Source of the DNA: Cloacimonetes bacterium UBA5284
Lineage (GTDB): Bacteria; Cloacimonadota; Cloacimonadia; Cloacimonadales; Cloacimonadaceae
Length of the DNA: 31,805 nt
NCBI GenBank assembly: GCA_002410505.1
Contig: DHSO01000016.1
Span: 1-31,805 of the forward strand
Direction of reading: 5' to 3'
Below the pieces are notes generated by a model that ran no database searches, was not told the origin of the DNA, and saw only the letters and a program-made list of their open reading frames with translations. The first letter of the stretch is position 1, and the number at the start of each line of letters is the position of its first letter. Shown one piece after another: positions 23,963 to 31,805 of the stretch. Position numbers and translations under genes: made by a program.

Positions 23963-24661
23963 ATGAAAGAAATCGTGGCAAACATCACAAACATGAGCAA
24001 GTCTTTTCCCACAGGGGAAGGGGATTTTTGGGCACTGAAAAACATCAATCTGAGTTTTGAACGCGGTGAATTCAGCGGTTTTGTGGGTCCCAGCGGCAGC
24101 GGGAAAACCACTCTGTTGAACATCCTGGGTTCTCTGGATACGCCCAGCAAAGGCGAAGTGGAAGTTTTGGGAAATCAGATTCACAAAATCAACCAGCTTC
24201 AAGCCGCGCGCTTGCGTTCCCGGCATATCGGCTTTATCTTTCAGACTTACAATCTCTTGCCGGTCTACAATGTATATGAAAACGTGGAATTTCCCCTGCT
24301 TTTGATGAAAATGGACGCCAACAAGCGCGACAAGATGGTAAAAGAAGCCATCGAATGGGTAGGGCTTTCCGACAAAGTAAAGAGCAGACCAAATCAGCTT
24401 TCAGGGGGACAGTGTCAGCGAGTGGCCATTGCCCGGGCGATGGTGAAAAAGCCGGATCTGGTGCTGGCGGACGAGCCTACCGCAAATCTGGACACCGAAA
24501 ATTCCCTGAACATACTGGATACCATGTTCAAGCTGAATAGGGAACTAAGTACTACATTTATCTTCAGTACTCACGATCCCAAGGTGATAGATTATCTGAA
24601 ACGCGTCATCCGGCTAAGGGATGGAGAGGTGGCAAGCGATGATCCTGCGCCTGGCATTTAA
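23963..24661 (+). CDS. ABC transporter ATPase, MacB/LolD type
   Basis: The 232-residue ATPase has Walker A GPSGSGKTT, a Q-loop (FIFQTYNLLPVYNVYENVEFPL), the signature LSGGQCQRVAIARA, Walker B LVLADEPTANLD and the H-loop STHDP. The NLLPxxxVxENVxxPL pattern is characteristic of the LolD/MacB/FtsE group, which works with FtsX-type permeases. These are mechanotransmission ABC systems that power lipoprotein release, efflux or periplasmic work and do not move substrate through the inner membrane. The ribosome site is AGAGG. The end overlaps the first permease gene by 23 bases. Confidence 0.93.
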   Translation: MKEIVANITNMSKSFPTGEGDFWALKNINLSFERGEFSGFVGPSGSGKTTLLNILGSLDTPSKGEVEVLGNQIHKINQLQAARLRSRHIGFIFQTYNLLPVYNVYENVEFPLLLMKMDANKRDKMVKEAIEWVGLSDKVKSRPNQLSGGQCQRVAIARAMVKKPDLVLADEPTANLDTENSLNILDTMFKLNRELSTTFIFSTHDPKVIDYLKRVIRLRDGEVASDDPAPGI

Positions 24662-25814
24662 AAACATTATTCACAACGGCTATCGCAGTCTGGTCAACAT
24701 CGTGGTGGTTAGCATCGTACTCATCATCATGGTCTGGACTCAGGCGATGTATTACAGTTGGATCCGTCTGGCCGAAACTCAGCAGAAGGATTGGGAATAT
24801 GGCAAAGGTATGCTGCGCGTGAAAACATACGATCCCTATGATCCCTTAAGCTATGAAGACAGTCACGCGCCCATCCCGGAAGAGCTGCGCAGCGGAGTGG
24901 AACAGGGCGATCTGCTTCCGGTATTGCTGGCGCCTGCCACCATATATCCGCAAGGACGCATGCTTTCCGCCATCATCAAGGGCATCCCGGCAGAGCAGGA
25001 CATTCTGGTATTCCCCTCGGACAAACTAAGTGCGCAGCAAAGCGACATTATTCCCGTATTGATTGGCTCTGCCATGGCAAAAAGCACCCGCCTCGATCAG
25101 GGCGATATCTTCAGCATCCGCGTGCGGGATGTGAATGGCGCATACAATGCCGTGGACGCGATTGTGCAGGAAGTATTGCCTATTCCCGCTCCTTCGGCGG
25201 ACATGGGTACCATCTGGATGAATCTGGATCTCATGCGCGACCTGCGTGGTGCTCCCCATAGTGCCAGCTACTTTGTATTGGGAGATTCCCGCTATCAGGA
25301 TACTCACACCCGGGATTTTCGCTTTATAGATCGGGATGAGTATTTCGCGGATCTGGATCAGATGCTGGACAACGAACGCTTTCAGCAGGTTTTGATGTAT
25401 GCTCTGCTGGTGTTTCTGGCCATGATTGCCATCTTCGACACTCAGGCTCTGGCAGTGTTCAAACGCCGCAAAGAGATCGGCACCCTGGCGGCATTGGGTT
25501 TCACCAAAGCCAAAATCATCCTGCTCTTCACTCTGGAAGGCAGCATCTACACTCTTTTGGCGATTATCGCCACACCCATCCTTGGCTTCCCGCTTTTTTA
25601 CTATTTCAGCACGGCGGGCTTCCCGGTTATCGATGGCTACGATGAGTTTGGCTTGCCGGGTTTTACGGAGCCCATCAAGTTCATATATCCCATCTACGAG
25701 ATCCTAATAGTATTCCTTGTGATATTGCTTTTCACGATCTTCGTGAGCTGGCTGCCCACCCGCAAGATCGCGAAAATGAATCCCGTGGATGCCCTGCGCA
25801 ATAAGGTGGATTAA
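24639..25814 (+). CDS. FtsX/LolC-type ABC permease 1
   Basis: A 391-residue permease with the MacB/LolC layout: one membrane segment near the N-terminus (about 18-38), a periplasmic domain of about 200 residues, and three membrane segments at about 249-267, 293-323 and 348-371. The FKRRKEIGTLAALGFTKAKI segment between segments 2 and 3 is the conserved FtsX-family coupling loop, and NPVDALR is near the end. The start at 24639 is preferred over 24621 because GGTGG precedes it by six bases. It shares little with the second permease beyond topology, so the two probably form a LolC/LolE-like heterodimer on the ATPase. Confidence 0.9.
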   Translation: MILRLAFKNIIHNGYRSLVNIVVVSIVLIIMVWTQAMYYSWIRLAETQQKDWEYGKGMLRVKTYDPYDPLSYEDSHAPIPEELRSGVEQGDLLPVLLAPATIYPQGRMLSAIIKGIPAEQDILVFPSDKLSAQQSDIIPVLIGSAMAKSTRLDQGDIFSIRVRDVNGAYNAVDAIVQEVLPIPAPSADMGTIWMNLDLMRDLRGAPHSASYFVLGDSRYQDTHTRDFRFIDRDEYFADLDQMLDNERFQQVLMYALLVFLAMIAIFDTQALAVFKRRKEIGTLAALGFTKAKIILLFTLEGSIYTLLAIIATPILGFPLFYYFSTAGFPVIDGYDEFGLPGFTEPIKFIYPIYEILIVFLVILLFTIFVSWLPTRKIAKMNPVDALRNKVD

Positions 25815-25816
25815 AG

Positions 25817-27088
25817 ATGTTTAAGTTTCTCTTGAAAGGCGTATTTCGGGATCGGCATCGTTGGCTGTTTCCCACATTGATCGTAACTTCTGCGGTTGGT
25901 TTGCTCATCTTTGCCTTCGCGTTTTTGGAAGGCTTCAAAAACAGCTATATTCGCCAAAGCTCGCGCTTTAGCAGCGGTCACCTGAAGGTAGTGAGCCGGG
26001 CTTATGCGGAAATGCTGGATCTGAAACCCTACGACCTGGCTTTGCTGGATGTCTCGGATGATATGGCCGCCTGGAAACAAGAGTATCCGCAATTGGAGTG
26101 GGTGGAGCGCATCAATTTTGGCGCGCTGCTGGATGTGCCCGATGAAACCGGTGAAACCCGCGTTCAGGGCGAAGTATTGGGCTTTGCCATAGATATATTC
26201 AACTCCCCGGCAGAACTCAAGCGCTTGCAATTGGAAAGCTCGCTCGATCAGGGAAATCTGCCCGCCAAACCTGGAGAGATACTGCTCAGTGCGCTTGCCG
26301 CAGAAAAGATGGAGCTAAAGCCGGGAGACACCGTTACTCTGATGGGTTCCACCGTGTTTGGCGCTATGACGATGCGCAATTTCACCATCTCCGGAACCGT
26401 GGAATTTGGCGTGTACACCCTGGATCGGAGCGCTCTCGTGGCAGATATCGCGGATATCAGTGAAATGCTGGATATGAGCGGTGCTTCCGGCGAGATTCTG
26501 TGTTTCTTCAAAGATGGCGAATACAATCTGCGCGAAGCCACCAAAATCGCCGATACATTTAATGCCAAATACAGCGATCCCGGCGACGAATTTTCCCCTC
26601 AGATCTTGCGTTTGAACGATCAGGGAAACCTTGGTCCCATCCTCAAAATGCTGGATTACTCACTATTGTGGATGGCATTGGGCTTTTCTGCCGTGCTGGC
26701 TATAGTGCTGTGGAATGCCGGGCTGCTCAATGGCATTCGCAGATATGGAGAATTTGGGCTGCGTCTGGCAATCGGCGAAAGCAAGCGCCGGGTGTATGGC
26801 TCCCTGCTCACAGAAGCTTTCATCATCGGCACGGTGGGCGGAGTCCTGGGTGCCGCCATTGGAACCGGCATCAGCATGTATTTCAATACCAAAGGCATGG
26901 ATATGAGCATATACAACCGTTCTGCTTCCATGATGACAGAAAACTATCTATACACTTCCATCTCGCCGGGATCCATCATCGCCGGCTTCGTTCCCGCCAT
27001 CCTTTCCACCGTCTGTGGTGCGGCGCTGGCCGGGATAGCGATCTTCAAACGAGAAACCTCACAACTCTTTAAGGAGCTTGAAACATGA
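25817..27088 (+). CDS. FtsX/LolC-type ABC permease 2
   Basis: A 423-residue permease with the same four-segment topology: membrane segment 1 at about 14-36, a periplasmic domain, then segments at about 282-304, 328-355 and 383-410. The coupling loop reads RRYGEFGLRLAIGESKRRVYGSLLTEA. It begins two bases after permease 1 and its stop overlaps the next gene's ATG by four bases. The periplasmic domain of about 240 residues is of the MacB_PCD kind. Having two different permeases supports a LolCE-like arrangement over a MacB homodimer. Confidence 0.9.
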   Translation: MFKFLLKGVFRDRHRWLFPTLIVTSAVGLLIFAFAFLEGFKNSYIRQSSRFSSGHLKVVSRAYAEMLDLKPYDLALLDVSDDMAAWKQEYPQLEWVERINFGALLDVPDETGETRVQGEVLGFAIDIFNSPAELKRLQLESSLDQGNLPAKPGEILLSALAAEKMELKPGDTVTLMGSTVFGAMTMRNFTISGTVEFGVYTLDRSALVADIADISEMLDMSGASGEILCFFKDGEYNLREATKIADTFNAKYSDPGDEFSPQILRLNDQGNLGPILKMLDYSLLWMALGFSAVLAIVLWNAGLLNGIRRYGEFGLRLAIGESKRRVYGSLLTEAFIIGTVGGVLGAAIGTGISMYFNTKGMDMSIYNRSASMMTENYLYTSISPGSIIAGFVPAILSTVCGAALAGIAIFKRETSQLFKELET

Positions 27089-27822
27089 ATAAAATAGTCC
27101 TTCTGCTTTGCCTGCTACTGGCTTTGCCGCTATTGGCACAAAATCCTTCCGCGGACGAGATCCTACGCGCCGTGGATAGCAATATGATCACCAAAACTTC
27201 TCAAGCCCGCACCCGCATGATCGTTCATGGCCGGCGCGCTTCGCGGACTCTGGAACTGATCAGCTACAGCGAAGGTAACGCCAAAGCCTACAGCGAATAC
27301 TTGTCTCCCCCCCGGGAAAAAGGCACCAAAATGCTGAAACTGGGTGATGATCTCTGGATCTACGACCCCGGTACGGACCGTAGTATTCAGATATCCGGAA
27401 ACATGCTGAAACAATCCGTGATGGGAAGTGACCTCTCCTATGAAGACATGATGGAAGAATCTCACCTGTTGGAAAGCTACAGCGCTACCGTGAAGGGCGA
27501 GATCACGTACGACGGCAGGGATTGCTGGATCCTGGAGCTAACCGCAAATAAAGCAGATGTGAGCTATCATAAACGCAAATTGTACGTGGACAAACAGCGC
27601 TATGTGGGCCTGTGGGAAGAGTGGTATGCCAAGAGCGGTAAGCTGCTGAAAACCGTGAAATCATGGGATGTGAAGCGCATCGACAACCGCTGGTATCCCA
27701 CCAAATTCCTCTTCAAAGACGAATTGAAACAAGGCAAGGGCACCCAATATTTCATCGACGAAATCAAGATCAATCCCAAACTCCCCGCCTACATATTCAG
27801 CAAAGCGATGCTAAAAAAATGA
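27085..27822 (+). CDS. LolA-like outer-membrane lipoprotein-sorting protein
   Basis: The 245-residue product has a clean signal peptide (NKIVLLLCLLLALPLLAQ). A LolA/LolB-fold domain follows, of the type annotated as outer-membrane lipoprotein-sorting protein. Family features include ADEILRAVDSNM, RTRMIVHGRRASRTLELISYSEG, LSPPREKGTKMLKLGDDLWIYDP and the late VDKQRYVGLWEEWY...KSWDVKRIDNRWYP. Such proteins shield a lipid chain in a half-barrel while crossing the periplasm. Directly after a LolCDE-like transporter, this is the expected periplasmic carrier. AGGAG lies eight bases upstream. The cargo is not known; it could be a lipoprotein, a lipid or another hydrophobic molecule. Confidence 0.87.
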   Translation: MNKIVLLLCLLLALPLLAQNPSADEILRAVDSNMITKTSQARTRMIVHGRRASRTLELISYSEGNAKAYSEYLSPPREKGTKMLKLGDDLWIYDPGTDRSIQISGNMLKQSVMGSDLSYEDMMEESHLLESYSATVKGEITYDGRDCWILELTANKADVSYHKRKLYVDKQRYVGLWEEWYAKSGKLLKTVKSWDVKRIDNRWYPTKFLFKDELKQGKGTQYFIDEIKINPKLPAYIFSKAMLKK

Positions 27823-28988
27823 TCGCGATCATAGGCGCGGGACCGGCAGCAATGGGCGCCGCCATCGCCATCGGCAAAAACGCGGTGATGCTGGAGCGTA
27901 ATCCTGTGCCGGGCAAAAAATTGCTGCTTTCAGGCAAGGGTCAGTGCAACTTCACAAATGCTTGTGACAGCGAAGCATTCCAAAGGGCACTGGCAGAATT
28001 CCGCAACTGGCTGAAACCGGCATTCTATGCTTTCGATAACCGCGCGTTCATCCGCCTGCTGGAAGATGCCGGATGCCCGGTTCTGATCCGGGACGATGAC
28101 AAAGTGTTTCCCCAAAGCATGAAAGCCGGTGATGTTCGCGACACCCTGTTGAAAATCGCGCTGGGCGGAGGCGCGTCTCTGATAACGGATTGCCGGATTA
28201 CGCATATTGAAGCGGTTTCCGATGGATTCCGGCTGGTGGCGGCAAATGGCAAAAGATACCAAGCCCGGAAAATAATAATTGCCGCCGGAGGTGCTGCCTG
28301 GCCGCTTACCGGTAGTGACGGCTCTTCTTACCGCTTGGCAGCGAGCCTGGGACACCGGGTGCTAAAGCCTCGCCCTGCCCTCGCTTCGGTGCGCATCAAA
28401 GACTATTCCCCCTTCAGTGCTTGCGCCGGAATTGCCCTGAAAACCAGGATGAGTTTTGGCAAAAACCGCGCCGAAGGCGACCTGCTCTTCACCCATACCG
28501 GTTTCAGTGGTCCTGTGATATTGAACAATTCCCGCTTCCTGCAAGTCGATGATCAGATTCGGCTGCTGCTGGTAGATGGCTCCGCCTTGTCCGCACTTTT
28601 GCGCCGGCATCCCAAAAAGCAGCTCAGTTCCATCTTGCCAATGCTGGCTCTACCACAATCCCTCGCCTTTGCCATATGCCGGCACTTGAAAATCCCTGCC
28701 GGGACTATGGCCGCGGAGCTGCAGGCAAGTCCTCGTAAGCTGCTGGAATCATGGCTTGGCTCTGCCCCCTTCCGGATTTCGGCTCTGGAGAGCCTTGCCA
28801 CCGCGATGTCGGATTTTGGGGGCGTAGATCTGAAAGAAGTGAATACCAAAACCATGCAATCCCGCTTGACTCCGGGACTTTTTTTTGCCGGAGAGAGCCT
28901 TGCCTACAGCCTCCCCACAGGCGGTTTCAGTATTCAAATGGCATTTAGTACTGGTTATCTGGCGGGCAAAAATGTGAATAGTATTTGA
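27819..28988 (+). CDS. HI0933/BaiN-like FAD-dependent flavoprotein
   Basis: The 389-residue protein has an N-terminal FAD-binding Rossmann motif (IAIIGAGPAAMGAAIAIG). The family hallmark PGKKLLLSGKGQCNFTN, AAGGAAWPLTGSDG, and the C-terminal FFAGESLAYSLPTGGFSIQMAFSTGYLAG also match HI0933/YhiN/BaiN proteins. BaiN itself was reported to reduce bile-acid intermediates; most members have no known substrate. The true start is the ATG at 27819, which overlaps the LolA-like stop by four bases; an in-frame GTG/ATG further upstream lies deep inside that gene. Coupled translation with the transport genes is likely, but a functional link is not established. The motifs are more divergent than usual (GKGQCN for GGGRCN). 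Confidence 0.85.
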   Translation: MIAIIGAGPAAMGAAIAIGKNAVMLERNPVPGKKLLLSGKGQCNFTNACDSEAFQRALAEFRNWLKPAFYAFDNRAFIRLLEDAGCPVLIRDDDKVFPQSMKAGDVRDTLLKIALGGGASLITDCRITHIEAVSDGFRLVAANGKRYQARKIIIAAGGAAWPLTGSDGSSYRLAASLGHRVLKPRPALASVRIKDYSPFSACAGIALKTRMSFGKNRAEGDLLFTHTGFSGPVILNNSRFLQVDDQIRLLLVDGSALSALLRRHPKKQLSSILPMLALPQSLAFAICRHLKIPAGTMAAELQASPRKLLESWLGSAPFRISALESLATAMSDFGGVDLKEVNTKTMQSRLTPGLFFAGESLAYSLPTGGFSIQMAFSTGYLAGKNVNSI

Positions 28989-29042
28989 AATTTCCGGCTT
29001 GTGGATTATCCTGTATATACATAAGTCAATTGAGGAGTGAAT

Positions 29043-30734
29043 GTGATTCAGCTAGAGAAATATTCCCTGAAAGCTATGATAGACCAGACTATATCAGCCT
29101 ATCCGAACCGTCCCGCGCTTTCGATGGTGGATGGACAACCCATCACTTATGCCCAGCTTGGCACGCAAATAGCCGACACAGCAGAGATGCTGAAAGAATT
29201 TGGCATCCAAAAAGGCGACAAAGTAGCGCTGCTATCCCAAAACCTGCCCCAATGGGGAATTGCTTATCTGGCGATCGTCTCTATGGGAGCGGTTGTGGTG
29301 CCCATTCTGGTAGATTTTCATATGAATGAGATCCATCACATCATCCGCCACAGCGGTGCAAAAGCGGTGTTTGTCTCAAATGCGCATTACGACAAAATTG
29401 GCTACAGCGATCTGGAAAACGCGCCCATACTCTTTCTGATGGACAATCTCACTCCCATCGAGCCGAATCTGAGTAAAGACAAGATATCGGATTTTATCCA
29501 GGAACGGCGCAATGCCTGGAAAAGATTTCGCAACAAAGCTTTGGAAAGCGTAGGTTTGGTGGATAGCGAGCCTGCTGAGGACGACCTTGCCGCCATCATC
29601 TACACCTCCGGCACCACCGGCAGTTCCAAAGGTGTGATGCTCAGCCACCGCAATCTGGTTATGGATGCCTGGCTTACATTGCACATTCAGCATGTGGATC
29701 AACACGACCGTTTGATCTCGGTCTTGCCGCTATCGCACACCTACGAATGCACCATCGGCTTCATCATCCCCATGATGACAGGGGCCTGCGTGTATTATCT
29801 GGATAAACCTCCCACGGCGCGTATCCTGATCCCTGCCATGCAAAAGATCCGTCCCACCATGATCCTCACCGTTCCTCTTATCATCGAAAAGATTTTCAAA
29901 TTGCAGATCTATCCCCAGCTCACCAAAAACCTCTTGATGCGTGAAAGCTACAAGATAGCGCCGTTGCGCAAGGCGTTACACAAAGTGGCGGGCAAGAAAC
30001 TGATGAAGACCTTTGGCGGCAAGCTACACTTCTTTGGCATCGGCGGTGCCCTGCTCTCGCATGATGTGGAACGCTTTCTCAGCGATGCCTCCTTCCCCTA
30101 TGCCATCGGTTATGGACTTACCGAAACCTCTCCCTTGATCGCAGGATGCAGCCCCTCTGTGGTAAAATTCCGTTCCACGGGCACGGTTTTGCCCCAATTG
30201 GAGGTGCGCATTGCCGATCCCGATCCCAAAACCAAGGTGGGCGAGATTCAGGTGAAAGGCCCCACCGTGATGAAGGGCTATTACAAGGATAAACAGCGCA
30301 CTGAACAGGCTTTTACCGAGGATGGATTCTTCAAAACCGGGGATCTGGGGCTGCTCACCAAAAAGAATTATCTGTATATAAAGGGCAGGATCAAGAATGT
30401 GATTGTGGGTCCCGGTGGTGAAAACATCTATGCCGAAGAGATCGAAGCCAAGCTAAACGAAGCGGAAAGTGTATTGGAATCCATGGTATATGAAAGCGAA
30501 GGCCACATCATCGCCAGAGTCTTTTTGAACTACGAAATCCTGGATGCTCAATACAAACTCAGCAATATCGGCAGCGCGCAAGCAGAAAAATTCCTCGAAA
30601 AACACCTGCTGGAGCTCCGGAGCAATCTGAACGCCAATGTGGCATCGTTTGCCAAAGTGCACAAAATAATCGAGCAAAAAGAACCTTTCGAAAAGACGCC
30701 CACCCAAAAGATCAAACGCTTCCTCTATCAATAG
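29043..30734 (+). CDS. AMP-forming acyl-CoA synthetase (long-chain type)
   Basis: The 563-residue enzyme belongs to the ANL superfamily, which activates a carboxylic acid to acyl-AMP and then transfers it to CoA. The adenylation P-loop is IIYTSGTTGSSKGVMLSHRN (about residues 183-202). The second core motif is GYGLTETSPLIAG, the hinge and AMP contacts are KTGDLG and KGRIKNVIVGPGGENIYAEEIE, and the C-terminal lysine lies in PTQKIKR. The overall pattern is closest to long-chain fatty acid-CoA ligases. The start is GTG at 29043 because GAGGAG (29032-29037) sits five bases before it and overlaps the alternative GTG at 29037. It follows the flavoprotein by 54 bases. Acyl chain length is not predictable here. 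Confidence 0.9.
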   Translation: MIQLEKYSLKAMIDQTISAYPNRPALSMVDGQPITYAQLGTQIADTAEMLKEFGIQKGDKVALLSQNLPQWGIAYLAIVSMGAVVVPILVDFHMNEIHHIIRHSGAKAVFVSNAHYDKIGYSDLENAPILFLMDNLTPIEPNLSKDKISDFIQERRNAWKRFRNKALESVGLVDSEPAEDDLAAIIYTSGTTGSSKGVMLSHRNLVMDAWLTLHIQHVDQHDRLISVLPLSHTYECTIGFIIPMMTGACVYYLDKPPTARILIPAMQKIRPTMILTVPLIIEKIFKLQIYPQLTKNLLMRESYKIAPLRKALHKVAGKKLMKTFGGKLHFFGIGGALLSHDVERFLSDASFPYAIGYGLTETSPLIAGCSPSVVKFRSTGTVLPQLEVRIADPDPKTKVGEIQVKGPTVMKGYYKDKQRTEQAFTEDGFFKTGDLGLLTKKNYLYIKGRIKNVIVGPGGENIYAEEIEAKLNEAESVLESMVYESEGHIIARVFLNYEILDAQYKLSNIGSAQAEKFLEKHLLELRSNLNANVASFAKVHKIIEQKEPFEKTPTQKIKRFLYQ

Positions 30735-30743
30735 GAGATATAA

Positions 30744-31508
30744 ATGACTATCCAAGCGATATTTGAGCAATTGGAACGCTATGCCCCCACCGCGCTGGCT
30801 CAGGATTGGGACAATGTGGGGCTGCTAATCGGCGATCCGAAGCACAAAGTAAAGAAGATCCTCATCAGCCTGGACGCCAGCCCAAACGCGGTGGACTATG
30901 CCATCAAAGAATCATTTGATCTCATCGTAAGCCACCACCCGCTCATCTTCCGTCCTCTAAAATCCATTACCAACCCCAATCTTTTGAAGATGATCGAACA
31001 CAAAATCGGGCTTATCAGCATGCACACAAATCTTGATGCCGCCATCGGGGGAGTAAACCACGCCCTGGCCGATACCTTGCAGATGGAGATCTTGGAAAGC
31101 CTAGGCATCGGAGAATCCCGCGATATCGGTCTGATCTGCAGCTTTGCTCAATCCGTCAAACTCAGCGAAATAGCCCGCTATGTGCGCGACACCCTGGCTT
31201 GCGAATCCATAGGCCTGTGGACCGCCGCTTGGGATGAGTCTCGCGAGATTCGGCGCATCGCCATCTGCGGTGGCTCCGGCGGATCGGTGCTGCCTTTCGC
31301 TGAAGCAAAAGCGGATCTGCTCATCACCGGAGATATCTCCTATCACAGCTTCCTGGATAGCCGAATCCCCATCATCGATGCCGGGCACTTCCCCACCGAA
31401 TACCCCGCCTTGGAGATACTGAAGGACTACCTGATGCCCACCGGCATCCCACTCAGCATCTTACCGCGCGAACTGCATGAGTGGTCTATGTATATGCGCA
31501 GAATATGA
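30744..31508 (+). CDS. Nif3-family dinuclear metal-centre protein
   Basis: The 254-residue protein is of the Nif3/YbgI family (also annotated GTP cyclohydrolase 1 type 2). The two metal ions are expected to be bound by SHHPLIF, HTNLDAAIGGVNHAL and, near the C-terminus, GHFPTEYPALE, all visible. WDNVGLLIGDP near the N-terminus is also typical. Proteins of this family form hexameric toroids, and their cellular role is poorly known; the cyclohydrolase label rests on few members. It has a good AGGAG ribosome site nine bases after the acyl-CoA synthetase stop, so it is probably the last gene of the run. Confidence 0.93.
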   Translation: MTIQAIFEQLERYAPTALAQDWDNVGLLIGDPKHKVKKILISLDASPNAVDYAIKESFDLIVSHHPLIFRPLKSITNPNLLKMIEHKIGLISMHTNLDAAIGGVNHALADTLQMEILESLGIGESRDIGLICSFAQSVKLSEIARYVRDTLACESIGLWTAAWDESREIRRIAICGGSGGSVLPFAEAKADLLITGDISYHSFLDSRIPIIDAGHFPTEYPALEILKDYLMPTGIPLSILPRELHEWSMYMRRI

Positions 31509-31553
31509 TCTTTCTGTCCACGAATTTGCACGAATTTCACGGAGCTTGTGTAG

Positions 31554-31575
31554 AAGCGTCATCTTGACGCTTTAT
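31554..31575 (+). terminator. Possible terminator after the transport operon
   Basis: AAGCGTCA (31554-31561) and TGACGCTT (31565-31572) form a perfect eight-base-pair stem with a three-base loop, followed by a short T/A run. It lies 46 bases after the nif3-family stop. The T run is short and the stem is symmetrical, so it may equally be part of the surrounding repeat element. Confidence 0.45.
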
Positions 31576-31637
31576 ATCTGTCCACAAATTGACACAGATT
31601 AAGCGCCTCGCGCGATGAAAATTGAAAATGCCGATAA

Positions 31638-31664
31638 GTGCCGTAGGCACGACAGTTTAGATAG
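31638..31664 (+). repeat. 27-base family repeat, copy 2
   Basis: The unit is GTGCC-GTA-GGCAC (a perfect five-base-pair hairpin with a three-base loop), then GA and CAGTTTAGATAG. It is identical over 27 bases to copy 3 and differs at two positions from copy 1. It is preceded by TAA, as is copy 1. Confidence 0.8.
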
Positions 31665-31691
31665 TAGTAGAATAGTCCAAAAGCCCTCAGA

Positions 31692-31718
31692 GTGCCGTAG
31701 GCACGACAGTTTAGATAG
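31692..31718 (+). repeat. 27-base family repeat, copy 3
   Basis: Identical over 27 bases to copy 2, in the same direction, 54 bases downstream. The flanking bases differ, so the conserved unit is sharply bounded. The spacing and the absence of further copies rule out a CRISPR array. Confidence 0.8.
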
Positions 31719-31805
31719 CCTCGATAGTCATAAAACGGATTGAGTGCTAATCGTACATTGTAAATTGTAAATTGTTAATCGCATGCTGGTGTATCTCGTG
31801 CCTCC

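Larger units (their letters stand above)
31509..31805. repeat. Repeat-rich intergenic region at the window end
   Basis: No gene is visible. The region contains two related blocks starting TCTGTCCAC at 31513 and 31577, with internal ten-base periodicity (CACGAATTTG repeated at 31519 and 31529). A hairpin lies at 31554-31572, two copies of the 27-base family repeat are at 31638 and 31692, and a tandem TTGTAAA run is at about 31757-31777. A block at 31784-31799 matches 22071-22086 at 15 of 16 bases. The sequence is cut at the window edge. Confidence 0.65.

Noticed and set aside
31638..31718. CRISPR array from repeated 27-base units
   Set aside because: Only two copies here with a 27-base spacing, a third copy 9 kb away, and no cas genes.

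Overview
The window is a dense, typical Gram-negative bacterial chromosome segment: short intergenic spaces, Shine-Dalgarno sites of the GGAGG type, and many four-base gene overlaps. The best guess at origin is the Cloacimonadota (Cloacimonas-like) or a neighbouring FCB-group lineage. This is inference from gene content: a secreted protein with a C-terminal 'PNPv...GvYlirv' sorting domain, a DUF5683 protein, an outer-membrane barrel, and lipoproteins with clear lipoboxes. No 16S gene is present to confirm it.

Layout. Positions 1-550 are a non-coding leader. The + strand then carries gyrB, gyrA and a lipoprotein gene that begins inside gyrA. After a 370-base gap come - strand genes, transcribed leftward: rpsO, pnp, ahcY, a specialised NusG/RfaH-like antiterminator, an extended-SDR sugar epimerase and ugd. 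The last three overlap by four bases each and look like a nucleotide-sugar module; rpsO has its own terminator, followed by a long structured pnp leader. Further right on the - strand are a sorting-domain secreted protein, a serine-hydrolase lipoprotein and the tmRNA gene. An exonuclease III gene (+) converges on a - strand pair (DUF5683 protein, CAP-domain protein). Next is a large - strand gene for a protein that resembles mammalian soluble adenylyl cyclase: two cyclase domains, an AAA-type ATPase and TPR repeats. Its start appears to be disturbed by a small upstream ORF or a one-base frameshift.

From 22315 to 31508 all genes run on the + strand with almost no spacing: a TetR regulator, a predicted outer-membrane barrel, a MacB/LolD-type ATPase, two FtsX/LolC-type permeases, a LolA-like periplasmic protein, an HI0933/BaiN-like flavoprotein, an AMP-forming acyl-CoA synthetase and a Nif3-family protein. 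The first six look like a complete, TetR-controlled route from inner membrane to outer membrane for a lipid or lipoprotein, and this is the most interesting system in the window. A perfect 9-base inverted repeat upstream of tetR is the probable operator.

Two intergenic regions (about 21980-22260 and 31509-31805) share a family of palindromic repeats not explained by any gene; they look like REP-like or mobile non-coding elements. No insertion sequence, CRISPR array, rRNA or tRNA gene was seen.
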